A stretch of 64,000 nucleotides of DNA from assembly GCA_965226695.1 (NCBI GenBank), contig OZ245405.1:2666001-2730000 (forward strand). The letters run 5' to 3'. Shown piece by piece: positions 35,298-43,492 of the stretch. Position numbers and translations under genes: made by a program. Origin of the DNA: CATOSD01 sp965226695 (GTDB lineage: Bacteria > Chloroflexota > Dehalococcoidia > Lucifugimonadales > CATOSD01). The stretch's first letter is position 1, and each line of letters starts with the position of its first letter. Under the pieces are notes generated by a model. That model was not told where the DNA came from. It searched no databases and worked only from the letters and a program-made list of their open reading frames with translations.

Positions 35298-36284
35298 TCA
35301 CGACAGGAACCAGCGGGCCATTTGCTCGTCCAGTTCGGTCGGATTCCGGTGCACTCCGGCCACCTGCTCCACCAGCTCCTCTGCGTGCCCACGGCTCGGC
35401 TGCAAGCGCTTGGCCCAGAATCCGATGTCGTGCGCCGAGCGGCCGCCCGTAGGCAGCATCTCATCGAGTGCCAGAACGTCGACTTTGCGACGCCGGAGCG
35501 CGCGCGCATACACACGGCGGTACACGCGCGGAGCGTAGCCCTCGCCGCCAGCAGTAGCGATGCCGAGCTCACCGGCGGCGCGCAGCACCTCGGCCCACAG
35601 CCCGCTCACAACCTGGGGCGCGGCGTCGGCGCGCTCGCGCTCGTGGCCCGGCGACACGGACGTGCGAGCGCGGGCGCGCTCGATTTCGCGGCGGACTCCC
35701 GCCGAAGGCACCACGAGCACGAACCGCGTATCCGGCAGACTAAGCTCGTCCTTTGGAGCGCCTGCGAGTGGCGATGCCAGCTCCGCGAACCGACCCCCGA
35801 CCAGCGGCGCCTCGACGGCCAGCAGGCAGTCGTCGCCATAGTGCCTCGTACGCCAATCCCTGACGGCCCTCCTCGCCCACACCCCTGCAGCACGGCGGAT
35901 AACGGCGTGCGTCACGCCGTCAACCTCCGGGTAGCGGGACAGGACCGCGGGGGACTCGAACGCCAGCCGTGCGACGTCCCATTGCAGCAGGTGTACTGGG
36001 CGGCCCGCGCCGTGCGCCATCCCCGCTAGCTGACCGAGCATCAGGCTCTTGCCCGAACCGGGTATTCCGCAGAACACGACGATCTTGCGGCTCAGCGCGA
36101 GGCGCTCGACGGCTCGATTCAGCACCGAGCGGGGAGACAGCAGAATGCCACCCCCGTCGCCGGGGCTGGATGGCGGGCCGCCGCTACTGGCGATGGCGGT
36201 CCTCTCGGTCCGCCCCGGCGTCGCGATCGGCGGTGTAGGCGTCGAGCGCCTGGGCGAGCCGGCGCACACCCTCCCGCAGGCCAT
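35298..36284 (-). CDS. P-loop NTPase/kinase-like protein of unknown role
   Basis: A Walker A motif, VVFCGIPGSGKSLMLGQL, lies near residue 70, followed by HLLQWDVARLAFESP. The remainder resembles small-molecule or polynucleotide kinase-like P-loop proteins (LLAVEAPLVGGRF, TRFVLVVPSAGVRREIERARART) but I cannot place it in a family. The frame reaches 36284, but its first 33 codons overlap the 3' end of the aminotransferase gene. A later start near 36145 (before ILLSPRSVLNRAV) is more likely, though no good start codon with a ribosome site is seen. Probably coupled to the aminotransferase. Confidence 0.65.
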   Translation of the reverse strand: MACGRVCAGSPRRSTPTPPIATPGRTERTAIASSGGPPSSPGDGGGILLSPRSVLNRAVERLALSRKIVVFCGIPGSGKSLMLGQLAGMAHGAGRPVHLLQWDVARLAFESPAVLSRYPEVDGVTHAVIRRAAGVWARRAVRDWRTRHYGDDCLLAVEAPLVGGRFAELASPLAGAPKDELSLPDTRFVLVVPSAGVRREIERARARTSVSPGHERERADAAPQVVSGLWAEVLRAAGELGIATAGGEGYAPRVYRRVYARALRRRKVDVLALDEMLPTGGRSAHDIGFWAKRLQPSRGHAEELVEQVAGVHRNPTELDEQMARWFLS

Positions 36285-37416
36285 CGACGTCGTAGAGCGC
36301 GAAGCTCATGCGGAGCCAGCCGGAGGGCGCGCCGTCCACGGAGAACAGGCTGCCCGGCAGGAACGACACGCCCGCCTCGTGCGCGTGGGGAAGCAGCGCC
36401 TCGGTGTCTACGCCCTCGCCCAGGTCCAGCCAGTAGAAGTAGCCGCCGGTTGGCGCGGCGTAGCTGCACCGGCCCGCCAATCGCTCGCGCAGGGCGGTGT
36501 CGACCGCGCGGATGCGCTCGGCGTAGGTGGCCTTCAGCCGGGCGACGTTCTCCTCGAGCAGGCCCAGGGCGATGGTTGCGTGGGCGATGGTCGAGGCGAA
36601 ATGGCTGATCCCACCGCCGCTTATGGCGAAACCGGAATTCGTGAAGCGCGTCGTGAGCGCCGCGTTCGCCTGCACCCAGCCCGCGCGCAGCCCCGGCGAC
36701 AGTATCTTGGAAAAAGACCCTATCGACACCACGCGGCCCCGCGGCGTGCGGTCGAACGCGACGAGAGGCGGAGGCGGGGGCGCGCCGGCGTGCAGCAGTT
36801 GGTACACCTCGTCGGCGAACACGACGAAGCCGTGCTCGTCCGCAAGCTGAACGAGCCGGCGGCGGCGCTCCTCGGGCAGCACACGGCCCGTGGGATTCTG
36901 GTACGTGGGAATGATGTACAGCGCCGCCGGATTCGGGCTTTCCGTTTTGGTTAGCTTGTCCTCCAGCGCGTCCATCCTCATGCCCTGGGCGTCCGTGGCT
37001 ACCCCCTCCACGTCCAGGCGGTGGTCGCGAAAGATGCCGTGCGCCAGGTGGTAGGTCGGCTCCTCGACGTACACGGTGTCGCCCGCCTGGGTGAACAGCG
37101 TGCAGGCCATGTCCAGCCCCTGGGACGCGCCGCTCGTCAGGAAGAGCTGTTCCGGTGGCACGTCCATGCCGTAGGCCGGCTGATTCGAGAGGAAGCCGGA
37201 CAGGGACTCGAGCAGCGGCCCGAAGCCCTGCACGGCGCCGTACTGGAGCGCCGCGACGGACTCGCCGCCCAGGACGAACTCGGCGGCGCGGCGCACGTCC
37301 GCGAGGGGGTGCAACGCCTCTGATGGGTGGCCCCAGCCGAGGTCGATCACGCCGTCCGCTATCGAGATGAGCAGCGAAGGCAGGCCGCCTTCGTTCGATT
37401 TCCGGGCTGAGCTCAC
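36184..37416 (-). CDS. PLP-dependent aminotransferase (class I/II, LysN/MocR-catalytic type)
   Basis: The 410-residue fold-type I enzyme shows LFLTSGASQGLDMACTLF, YIIPTYQNPTGRVLPEERR (Asn of the PLP site), VVFADEVYQLL (Asp) and SIGSFSKILSPGLRAGWVQA (Schiff-base Lys). It ends with the Arg-containing GWLRMSFALY. The YxNPTG and FSKILxPGLRxG motifs fit the 2-aminoadipate aminotransferase / MocR catalytic subgroup, which has broad specificity. The start is GTG. It lies seven bases after a CoA-transferase gene and overlaps the P-loop gene. Confidence 0.87.
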   Translation of the reverse strand: MSSARKSNEGGLPSLLISIADGVIDLGWGHPSEALHPLADVRRAAEFVLGGESVAALQYGAVQGFGPLLESLSGFLSNQPAYGMDVPPEQLFLTSGASQGLDMACTLFTQAGDTVYVEEPTYHLAHGIFRDHRLDVEGVATDAQGMRMDALEDKLTKTESPNPAALYIIPTYQNPTGRVLPEERRRRLVQLADEHGFVVFADEVYQLLHAGAPPPPPLVAFDRTPRGRVVSIGSFSKILSPGLRAGWVQANAALTTRFTNSGFAISGGGISHFASTIAHATIALGLLEENVARLKATYAERIRAVDTALRERLAGRCSYAAPTGGYFYWLDLGEGVDTEALLPHAHEAGVSFLPGSLFSVDGAPSGWLRMSFALYDVDGLREGVRRLAQALDAYTADRDAGADREDRHRQ

Positions 37417-37423
37417 GGTGTCC

Positions 37424-38755
37424 TCACTCTATGCTCTCGTCGTAGTCCATGCCAACGTGGCCCTCCGCCTCCAGCCCCGCGTACTCGTCGTCCGAGTAGC
37501 CCAGCAGCCGCTTGTAGACGTACTCGTTGTCTTCGCCCAGCCGCACCGGCCCGCGACGGAATTGCGGGTAAGCGCCCGACCTTTTGTATGGCGCACCGGG
37601 GTAGAGATGCGTGCCCGTGTCCTCCTGGTGCGCCTCCTGGAAGAAGCCGCGCTCACGAAGCTGGGGGTCGGCGTAGGCGTCGGCCTGGTCCAGCACCGCG
37701 CCCGCGGCGACGCCGGCGGCCTGCAGCGATTCCATCACCTCGACGTGGCCCCGCTCCGACGTCCACTCCGCGACGCGCGCGTCAAGGCTGTCCTGATTGC
37801 GCAGCCGCCGCTCGTGGTCGGCAAACGCGGCGTCTCGCGTCCACGCGGGTTCGCCCAGCGCGGCGCGAAAACGCCGCCAGTCCCGTTCGTCGTACAGCGT
37901 GACGACAACCCAGCGGTCCGAACCCCTGCAGGGATAGCAGCCCTGGATTGCGTGTGGATGCCTGTTCCCCCGCGTACCGCCGTTCCGCCCGTTCATCGAA
38001 TAGTCCATGAAGTGCGCGCCCAGCATGGGAATGAACGCCTCGGCCTGCGCCAGCTCGATGAGCTGGCCCTCGCCGGTGCTCTCGAGGTGGTTCAGTGCGG
38101 CCAGCACAGCGAACGCTCCGTGGGTGCCCCCGGCAGCGTCGCACACCAGCACCGGCGTCACGGAGGACACGTCCATGTCCGCGTAGCCCCTCAGCATGGT
38201 GTGGCCCACCACGCTGTCCATGTGCAACCCGAATCCGCGGTGGTTCTTGTAGGGGCCGGAGTTGCCGTACGCGGGCATTCTCAGCATGATGATGCGCGGA
38301 TTGATCGCTCTCAAGCGCTCGTATGAGATAGACAGACGCTCCATCGTGCGAGTCGGATTGTTCTCCACGAACACGTCGCTGACGGCTACCAGGCGGTCCA
38401 GCACCTCCTGGCCTTCCGGCCGTAGCAGGTCGACCGTCATGCTCAGCTTGTTGCGGGCGTGGGCGTTGAACAGGGGAATGCGGTTCCAGGGCCGCGCTCC
38501 GGGCACGCGGCCAGGAAGCCCGCCGAGGTAGAGGGCGGTGTCGTCGAGTTGCTGCTTGCTTGGACGCGCCCGCGCGCCGCGAGTGGGCGCCGGCGGAAAC
38601 GTCTGCGTCGACTCGATGCGGATCACCTCGGCTCCCATGTCGGCCAGAAACGAGGTGCAGTAAGGCCCCGCCCACACTATCGTCAGGTCGAGCACGCGGA
38701 GGCCCTCCAACGGCAGGGCGCCGGTGCGCGGCTCCGCGCCGCCCGCCTCACACAA
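37424..38755 (-). CDS. Family III CoA-transferase (CaiB/BaiF)
   Basis: The 443-residue product opens LEGLRVLDLTIVWAGPYCTS and contains NKLSMTVDLLRPEGQEVL and CDAAGGTHGAFAVLAALNH. At the usual catalytic Asp position the sequence reads HRGFGLHMDSVVGH, so the aligned residue is not clearly an Asp; Asp four residues later may or may not substitute. An insert rich in Arg and Pro (PAPTRGARARPSKQQ) interrupts the N-terminal region. The start is TTG, overlapping the stop of the upstream CoA-transferase. Adjacent family III genes often encode two subunits or related acyl-CoA transferases. Confidence 0.85.
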   Translation of the reverse strand: MCEAGGAEPRTGALPLEGLRVLDLTIVWAGPYCTSFLADMGAEVIRIESTQTFPPAPTRGARARPSKQQLDDTALYLGGLPGRVPGARPWNRIPLFNAHARNKLSMTVDLLRPEGQEVLDRLVAVSDVFVENNPTRTMERLSISYERLRAINPRIIMLRMPAYGNSGPYKNHRGFGLHMDSVVGHTMLRGYADMDVSSVTPVLVCDAAGGTHGAFAVLAALNHLESTGEGQLIELAQAEAFIPMLGAHFMDYSMNGRNGGTRGNRHPHAIQGCYPCRGSDRWVVVTLYDERDWRRFRAALGEPAWTRDAAFADHERRLRNQDSLDARVAEWTSERGHVEVMESLQAAGVAAGAVLDQADAYADPQLRERGFFQEAHQEDTGTHLYPGAPYKRSGAYPQFRRGPVRLGEDNEYVYKRLLGYSDDEYAGLEAEGHVGMDYDESIE

Positions 38756-39956
38756 CGCCGTTGTCCCTCAGCACCGCCACGTCCTCCGCGCTGTAGCCAA
38801 GCTCCGCGAGCGCCTCCAGCGTGTGCTGGCCCAGCAGGGGAGCGGTCCGGCGAATCGACCATGGGGTTCGCTCCATGGCGAATGGCCGGCCGGGGTAGCG
38901 CAGGCGGCCGGCCGCCGGATGCTCCGTCTCGGCGAAAGCGCCGCGCTGCGCGAACACGGGGTCGGCGTGCAGGTCCTCCATGGTGTTGATTGGAGCGCTC
39001 AGCACACGCGCGCCCTGCGCGGCGGCCCACACTTCGCGCTTGGTGCGGGAAAGTACCCACGGGTAGAAGAAGGCCTCGAACTCCGCCTTCAGGTCGGGGT
39101 CGCGCTGCGCGTCCGGCGCGTGCCACCTCTCCTCCTTGAGAAAGTCAGGCTCGCCGAGCATCCTCACCGAACGCGGGAAGTAGATGCCGCCTCCGGTGAT
39201 CTCCACGTAGCCGTCCTTGCAGGGGAATACGCCCTGCGGGTAGCCGCCGGTGTTCTCCAAGGGACGCCTGCCACTGGTGCCGCCGGTGTACTGGTAGGCG
39301 ATGAGGGTGCTCATGCGCCGGTCGATAGATCCAGCCTGCGTCTCGAATATAGACACGTCGACGTGCTGAGCTTCGCCGGTGCGGCGAGCGGCGAACAGCG
39401 CGCCCATTGCGGCCACCGCGGCCACCGAGCCGGCCTGGTACAGCACGACGTCATCGGCCATCTTCAGCGGCTCGCGATCGTCGAGGCCTGTAGAGTACAT
39501 CTCACCGCCCATCGCGTAAAAAATGGCGTCCGACCCTCGCCACTCCCGGTAGGGCCCGTCCTGCCCGAAGTTCGATATGGACGTCATGACGAGCCGCGGA
39601 TTGGACTCGACAAGCACCTCGTAGCCCAGCCCCAGCCGCTCCATCACGCCCGGGCGGAAGCTCTCGACCACGACGTGCGCGGACTCGCAAAGCTTCCGCG
39701 CGATGGCCGCGCCCTCGCGGCTCTTCAGATTCAGCGTGACGCTTCGCTTGTTCGTGTTCAGGTGCAGAAAGAGGCCGCTCCTCTCCGGGTGCGGAACGTC
39801 ACCGGGGAAGGGGCCCAGCCGGCGGGCCGGGTCGCCCGCGCCGGGGCGCTCGACCTTCAGCACGTCCGCGCCGTAGTCGGCCAACAGCTTGGTGCAGTAG
39901 GGCCCGGCGACGTAGTGCGTAAAGTCCAGGACTCTCACGTTCGAGAGAGCTTCCAA
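38748..39956 (-). CDS. Family III CoA-transferase (CaiB/BaiF)
   Basis: About 402 residues, starting LEALSNVRVLDFTHYVAGPYCTK. The catalytic Asp position is present in WRGSDAIFYAMGG. TNKRSVTLNLKSREG and the C-terminal TAPLLGQHTLEALAEL are typical. A TTG start at 39956 is preferred because GGAGG lies 10 bases upstream; the frame extends to 40013 without family-like sequence. It forms an overlapping pair with the next CoA-transferase, and its 5' end faces the repeat-rich insertion region. Confidence 0.87.
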   Translation of the reverse strand: MEALSNVRVLDFTHYVAGPYCTKLLADYGADVLKVERPGAGDPARRLGPFPGDVPHPERSGLFLHLNTNKRSVTLNLKSREGAAIARKLCESAHVVVESFRPGVMERLGLGYEVLVESNPRLVMTSISNFGQDGPYREWRGSDAIFYAMGGEMYSTGLDDREPLKMADDVVLYQAGSVAAVAAMGALFAARRTGEAQHVDVSIFETQAGSIDRRMSTLIAYQYTGGTSGRRPLENTGGYPQGVFPCKDGYVEITGGGIYFPRSVRMLGEPDFLKEERWHAPDAQRDPDLKAEFEAFFYPWVLSRTKREVWAAAQGARVLSAPINTMEDLHADPVFAQRGAFAETEHPAAGRLRYPGRPFAMERTPWSIRRTAPLLGQHTLEALAELGYSAEDVAVLRDNGVV

Positions 39957-40085
39957 GCCGAAACAGCCTCCAATATCGAGCGGCGCTGGGCGCGCCGCAA
40001 GCCGGACGCGCACCCAACGAGTCTATTTTTGCAAGCTCCCGATGTCAAACGCAGCAGAAGAAGGCAGCGTTCCTTCTCCCCGGCA

Positions 40086-40135
40086 GGAGCCTGTTTCAGA
40101 TTACTTGGCGCCCCCAACACCGTTGTTCCCGCGAA
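40086..40135 (+). repeat. Left copy of the 50-bp inverted repeat around the IS1380 region
   Basis: It begins GGAGCCTGTTTCAGATTACT and ends with CCCGCGAA. Compared base by base with the inverted copy at 42455-42504, 39 of 50 positions match. It is related to the ends of the element at 29659-29770. Confidence 0.75.
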
Positions 40136-40642
40136 AGCGGGAAGTCTGTTCGTTTCTGCGACATTCTGTGCGGCTCCTAGCTGAGGGTGTCGCCGGTCCC
40201 GCGCGAATCTGTAATGCCGGCGCGAGTTTTCGGGACACAAAAGTGGCGCCGCGTGGCAGAGGAGGACAGGGGAACGGAGCAGGGCTACTCAGCCGTGTCT
40301 TCACTACCCCCGTGCGCCCACAAGGGACGCCCCTATGGATGCCTGGGCTTACCCCGTTTGAGGGTAGGGTTTCCGGGCCGCGGGGCCGGTTCCTTGCGTG
40401 GGCGAGAGTAGCACGCTTGTGCGTATCTTTCAAGAGGGGTGGCGAAATTGCGGGATTGGAGCGGATTGGTGGGAAGAAATGGTGCAGACGTGGGGACGAT
40501 GTGGGTCGTGTGTGGGGTTGGATGGGTCAGGGCCGGGGAACGGGTGGCGCGCGAGGGTGACGTTTTTTCGGGTACGGGGGAGCGAATGGATCGGGTTTGG
40601 GCGAGGGGGTGCGGCCGGGGTGTGCGTTGGGGCATACGGGGG

Positions 40643-40667
40643 ATATTGGCTAAGCCCGAATCCACCG
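40643..40667 (+). repeat. Left arm of the inner inverted repeat
   Basis: ATATTGGCTAAGCCCGAATC then CACCG. The inverted copy at 42378-42401 differs by one gap and one mismatch. The pair brackets the transposase gene inside the outer 50-bp repeats. Confidence 0.75.
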
Positions 40668-40919
40668 AAGGGGTGGCGTTACAGCAGCGGGATGGGCGAC
40701 GAGTGGCAAAGGGGGCGATGGTTCGGGCAGGATTCAGGGTAGATGGGTCCGGTGGCGGCCTTTCGGCAGCCGCGTGGAGACCTTGTGGCCGTTTGCAGAC
40801 GTTGGCAGGGCGAGATGGCGGGGAGAGGACGCAGCAAGAGACACTCCCGGACCGGGGGTGACGCGAGTTTGCGGGGTGGTTGGGTAGTCTGGTGGATGGG
40901 ACAGACGCCGTGGGCGCCG

Positions 40920-42269
40920 TCAAGATGGCAGTGGCAGGGCGCGCAACCGAGCGAGGGCGCGACTGAACTGGGTTTCCCAGGGCCAGTGTTTGGGAAGATG
41001 CAAAGTGAGGCGGCGGGCCTTGCGGGTGAGCCGTCCGGCGATGGAGAAGAACCGCCGTCTGAGGGTCTTGGTGGTCACCACCTGCTGGCCCAGACCGATG
41101 CGCACGGTCCAGCGGGCCAGGTTATGGGCCATCACCCCGTATCGAGTACGGGGCAGGCTCTGTATCGCCAGCCAGGCGCCGTTGGCGGCGAAGCGGCCCG
41201 AGGGGAGATGGTTGAGTCCGACGCCGTACTCGAGGTCTCTTATGGCGTTCTCGACTTCGGCATGGCGGCGGTGGTCGGCCTCCAACTCCAGGGTATCGCC
41301 GTCGCGGTCGGTGATGAAGCCGTGATAGCTGTAGCTGGCGAAGAGGGCCAGTTGGGAACCGGGCGTGGGCTTCACCCGGCGGACGATGAGCCGCACCGGG
41401 GCGGTGTCGGACTCACCCTGGAAGGGGGTGTAGATGGTCTCGGCCGCGTCGGCTGCGCCGTCCATCCAGTAGGGGATCGGCGTCCAGTCCGTCTCGGGTA
41501 TGGCCTCGATCAGGTTCCGCAGGCGGGCGTGCTGGCGGATGGTGATGGAGAAGCGTACGTTCAGCTTGCGGCAGACCGATACCATGCTATGGGCGTAGAA
41601 GCCGCTGTCGGCGCGCACCGTGAGTTGTCCTGTGGCTCCGGCATGGCGCACCCGTCCCACCGTCTCCCGCAGGAAGTGGGCGGCGCCCCGAGCGGTGTTG
41701 GCACGGCCCTCCCGCAGCCGGGCCATCAGCACGTCACCGGTTCCTGCGGCGATGGCCAGCAGCGGGTGATAGCCCCGCTGGCCGGTGTAGCCGTGATGGC
41801 GGGCCCCTTGCTTGGCCAGCCCGTAGGTCTCGCACATGGTGGAGTCCAGGTCGATGGTCAACGGCCCGTCGCCGGGTCCACCACCAGCGGTCCAGGCCCG
41901 GGACAGCAGCTCCCGGCTCACCCGGTCCAGTTGGCGCACGTGCCCCCACCGGAAGCTGCGCAGGAAGGTTCCCAGGGTGGATGGCGCCTTGACCACACAG
42001 CCGATGGCGCCAGCCGTCCCGCCGGTGCGCAACACGTCCGCGTCGTCGATGCAGTCTCCCCCGGCTAGTGCAGACGCAACCAGCGTCATCAGCTTGTCTC
42101 CCGTGTTCGCCCGCCCCGGCGCATCCCCCAGGTCAACGTGGTTGTCGACCAGTTCACCCAGACCCAGGTGCTCGGCCAGGGTGGCCGGAAGGAGCAGCCC
42201 GGCATTGGCCACCAGGCGGTGATCGTCGAAGGCGATTTTGATGCGGTCGGGGTGATTGCGTGGTAGCAT
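40920..42269 (-). CDS. IS1380-family transposase with an in-frame 8-residue insert
   Basis: The 449-residue DDE transposase has LTIDLDSTMCETYG (first Asp), LTVRADSGFYAHSM (second Asp) and HAEVENAIRDLEYGVGLNHL (Glu), all intact. Between GAWLAIQ and VMAHNLARW, where the family as I know it is continuous, eight residues (SLPRTRYG) are encoded by a 24-nt palindromic unit at 41136-41159. The reading frame is otherwise complete. The AAAGGAG ribosome site lies in the arm of an upstream hairpin, which would suppress translation of read-through transcripts. The IS ends could not be fixed. Confidence 0.92.
   Translation of the reverse strand: MLPRNHPDRIKIAFDDHRLVANAGLLLPATLAEHLGLGELVDNHVDLGDAPGRANTGDKLMTLVASALAGGDCIDDADVLRTGGTAGAIGCVVKAPSTLGTFLRSFRWGHVRQLDRVSRELLSRAWTAGGGPGDGPLTIDLDSTMCETYGLAKQGARHHGYTGQRGYHPLLAIAAGTGDVLMARLREGRANTARGAAHFLRETVGRVRHAGATGQLTVRADSGFYAHSMVSVCRKLNVRFSITIRQHARLRNLIEAIPETDWTPIPYWMDGAADAAETIYTPFQGESDTAPVRLIVRRVKPTPGSQLALFASYSYHGFITDRDGDTLELEADHRRHAEVENAIRDLEYGVGLNHLPSGRFAANGAWLAIQSLPRTRYGVMAHNLARWTVRIGLGQQVVTTKTLRRRFFSIAGRLTRKARRLTLHLPKHWPWETQFSRALARLRALPLPS
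41136..41159 (-). repeat. 24-nt palindromic insertion unit, copy inside the transposase gene
   Basis: On the coding strand it starts AGCCTGCCCCGTAC and ends CGATACGGG, one base different from the intergenic copy at 2259-2282. It sits exactly between codons and adds SLPRTRYG to the protein. Confidence 0.75.
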
Positions 42270-42275
42270 CTATTG

Positions 42276-42339
42276 GGTGCTCCTTTCCTGGGGACGGTTT
42301 GGTCTTGCAAAACCATTATCCCAGATTCAAAGGAGCACC
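42276..42339 (-). promoter_or_regulatory. Hairpin covering the transposase ribosome site
   Basis: Perfect 11-bp arms (GGTGCTCCTTT and AAAGGAGCACC on the coding strand) with further inner pairing (CTGGG/CCCAG and GGTTT/AAACC). The 3' arm contains AAAGGAG, six bases into the leader before CAATAG and the ATG at 42269. Transcripts entering from outside would hide the ribosome site. Confidence 0.65.
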
Positions 42340-42377
42340 TTCTTGCCGCTTCAGGACACTGACCCGACCCCCTCCCC

Positions 42378-42401
42378 CGGTGGATTCGGGCTAAGCAATA
42401 T
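42378..42401 (-). repeat. Right arm of the inner inverted repeat
   Basis: On the minus strand it reads ATATTGCTTAGCCCGAATCC then ACCG, matching the arm at 40643-40667. Confidence 0.75.
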
Positions 42402-42454
42402 GGCGAACGCAAGGCGATGGCCGTAGGTTCAGAGTTGGGCGCGGGGGCAGGCTG

Positions 42455-42504
42455 TTCGCGAGGGAGACGGTTTTGGGCGCACCTAGTAATCTGACACATG
42501 CTCC
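42455..42504 (-). repeat. Right copy of the 50-bp inverted repeat around the IS1380 region
   Basis: On the minus strand it starts GGAGCATGTGTCAGATTACT and ends TCGCGAA. The same CCTAGTAATCTGACACA core occurs at the right end of the element at 29659-29770. Confidence 0.75.
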
Positions 42505-42602
42505 CGCGGCAGCCGAGACTTCTAATGAAGATTGGGGCCATGCTATACTCTCGCGACATGGAAATGTCTTTTGCAACAACGTAGGAACGTAAGGACCATC
42601 GT

Positions 42603-43337
42603 ATGGCAGAGTTCTACACCACGACAGGCATCTCACATCATCTTGAAGAGATAATCAAGAACGCCGAGGACCGTCTCTGGCTCATCAGCCCGTATCTCAA
42701 AGTCAACAACCGTCTTAGGGAACTTCTGGAGGATAAGAAACCGTCAGTTGATGTTAGGGTAATCTACGGCAAGAGCGAACTTCAGCCGGAAGAAATGAAA
42801 TGGCTTGAAGGTTTGACCCAAATCAAGACCAGTTTTCGCCAGAACCTTCACGCTAAGTGCTATCTGAACGAGGACCAAGCGCTTCTGACGTCGATGAACC
42901 TGTACGAGTTCTCTGAGAAAAACGACGACGAGATGGGTGTGCTCGTATCCAAAGACGAAGACCTTTACCGAAAGATTTTCGAAGAATCAAAGAGGCTTGT
43001 GGACAATAGCGAACAGATACGAGTGACGGTGGCAAGGATTGAAACCCCTGCTGTCGACCGTGAGACTCCAGCGCCTAAGCAGGCTCGAAGGTCACAAGCA
43101 AAAGCCAACACGCCCACGTCTGCATTCTGCATTCGTTGCAAGAGCGAACTTCCTGCCAATCCACTTCAACCCTACTGTAATCGCTGCTTCAGTAGTTGGA
43201 AGCGTTACGAGAACCCGGATTACGAGGAGAAACATTGTCACACCTGCGGCAAAGAGCACAAGGCGACAATGTCGAAGCCCGCATGTCCTAGCTGCTACAG
43301 GAAGTATAGGCGCGTCCTCACGTTTCAAGCCGGTTGA
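42603..43337 (+). CDS. Phospholipase D-like nuclease-fold protein with C-terminal zinc ribbons
   Basis: The 244-residue protein has one PLD domain: RLWLISPYLKVNNRLRELL, then the HKD-type motif in QNLHAKCYLNEDQALLTSMNLYEFS (His, Lys and the downstream Asn are visible). After a charged linker come two ribbons with four CxxC pairs (FCIRCKSELP, YCNRCFSSW, CHTCGKEH, ACPSCYRKY). Single-PLD proteins act as dimers on phosphodiesters and include nucleases of restriction systems such as BfiI. The codon use is AT-richer than its neighbours. It starts about 100 bases beyond the repeat that bounds the IS1380 region. AAGGA precedes the ATG. Confidence 0.8.
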   Translation: MAEFYTTTGISHHLEEIIKNAEDRLWLISPYLKVNNRLRELLEDKKPSVDVRVIYGKSELQPEEMKWLEGLTQIKTSFRQNLHAKCYLNEDQALLTSMNLYEFSEKNDDEMGVLVSKDEDLYRKIFEESKRLVDNSEQIRVTVARIETPAVDRETPAPKQARRSQAKANTPTSAFCIRCKSELPANPLQPYCNRCFSSWKRYENPDYEEKHCHTCGKEHKATMSKPACPSCYRKYRRVLTFQAG

Positions 43338-43492
43338 CGGAAGGTCGAGAGTCTTTGACCGTTATTCAAGCGCCTCTGAGCTAGCAGCCTGGCCCGACCG
43401 CGGGTCTTGCCAGAGCTTGCAGAGACGGCTGGTTCTGTCAGTCCGTCACGTCTTCACTAAACATGCCAAACAAACACAACAAGGAGCGAATC

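Larger units (their letters stand above)
39957..40919. other. Repeat-bearing, strand-asymmetric region left of the IS1380-type transposase
   Basis: No gene is supported. It contains an inverted-repeat end (40086-40135) with a dRS3-like TTCCCGCGAAAGCGGGAA, and an internal repeat arm (40643-40667). Roughly 40240-40910 is strongly G-rich on the plus strand, including a canonical G-quadruplex motif at 40514-40538 (GGGG, GGG, GGG, GGGG with loops of 6, 3 and 2). The minus-strand frame 40333-40923 is Pro/Arg/Ser-rich and looks like a by-product of this composition. Confidence 0.6.
42270..42602. other. Gap between the IS1380-type transposase and the PLD gene
   Basis: It holds the transposase hairpin, the right arm of the inner inverted repeat (42378-42401) and the right 50-bp repeat (42455-42504). 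I see no gene. Confidence 0.7.

Noticed and set aside
40333..40923. A 196-codon Pro/Arg/Ser-rich frame on the minus strand beside the IS1380-type transposase
   Set aside because: Its composition simply follows the G-rich plus strand, there is no ribosome site, and an inverted-repeat arm lies inside it.
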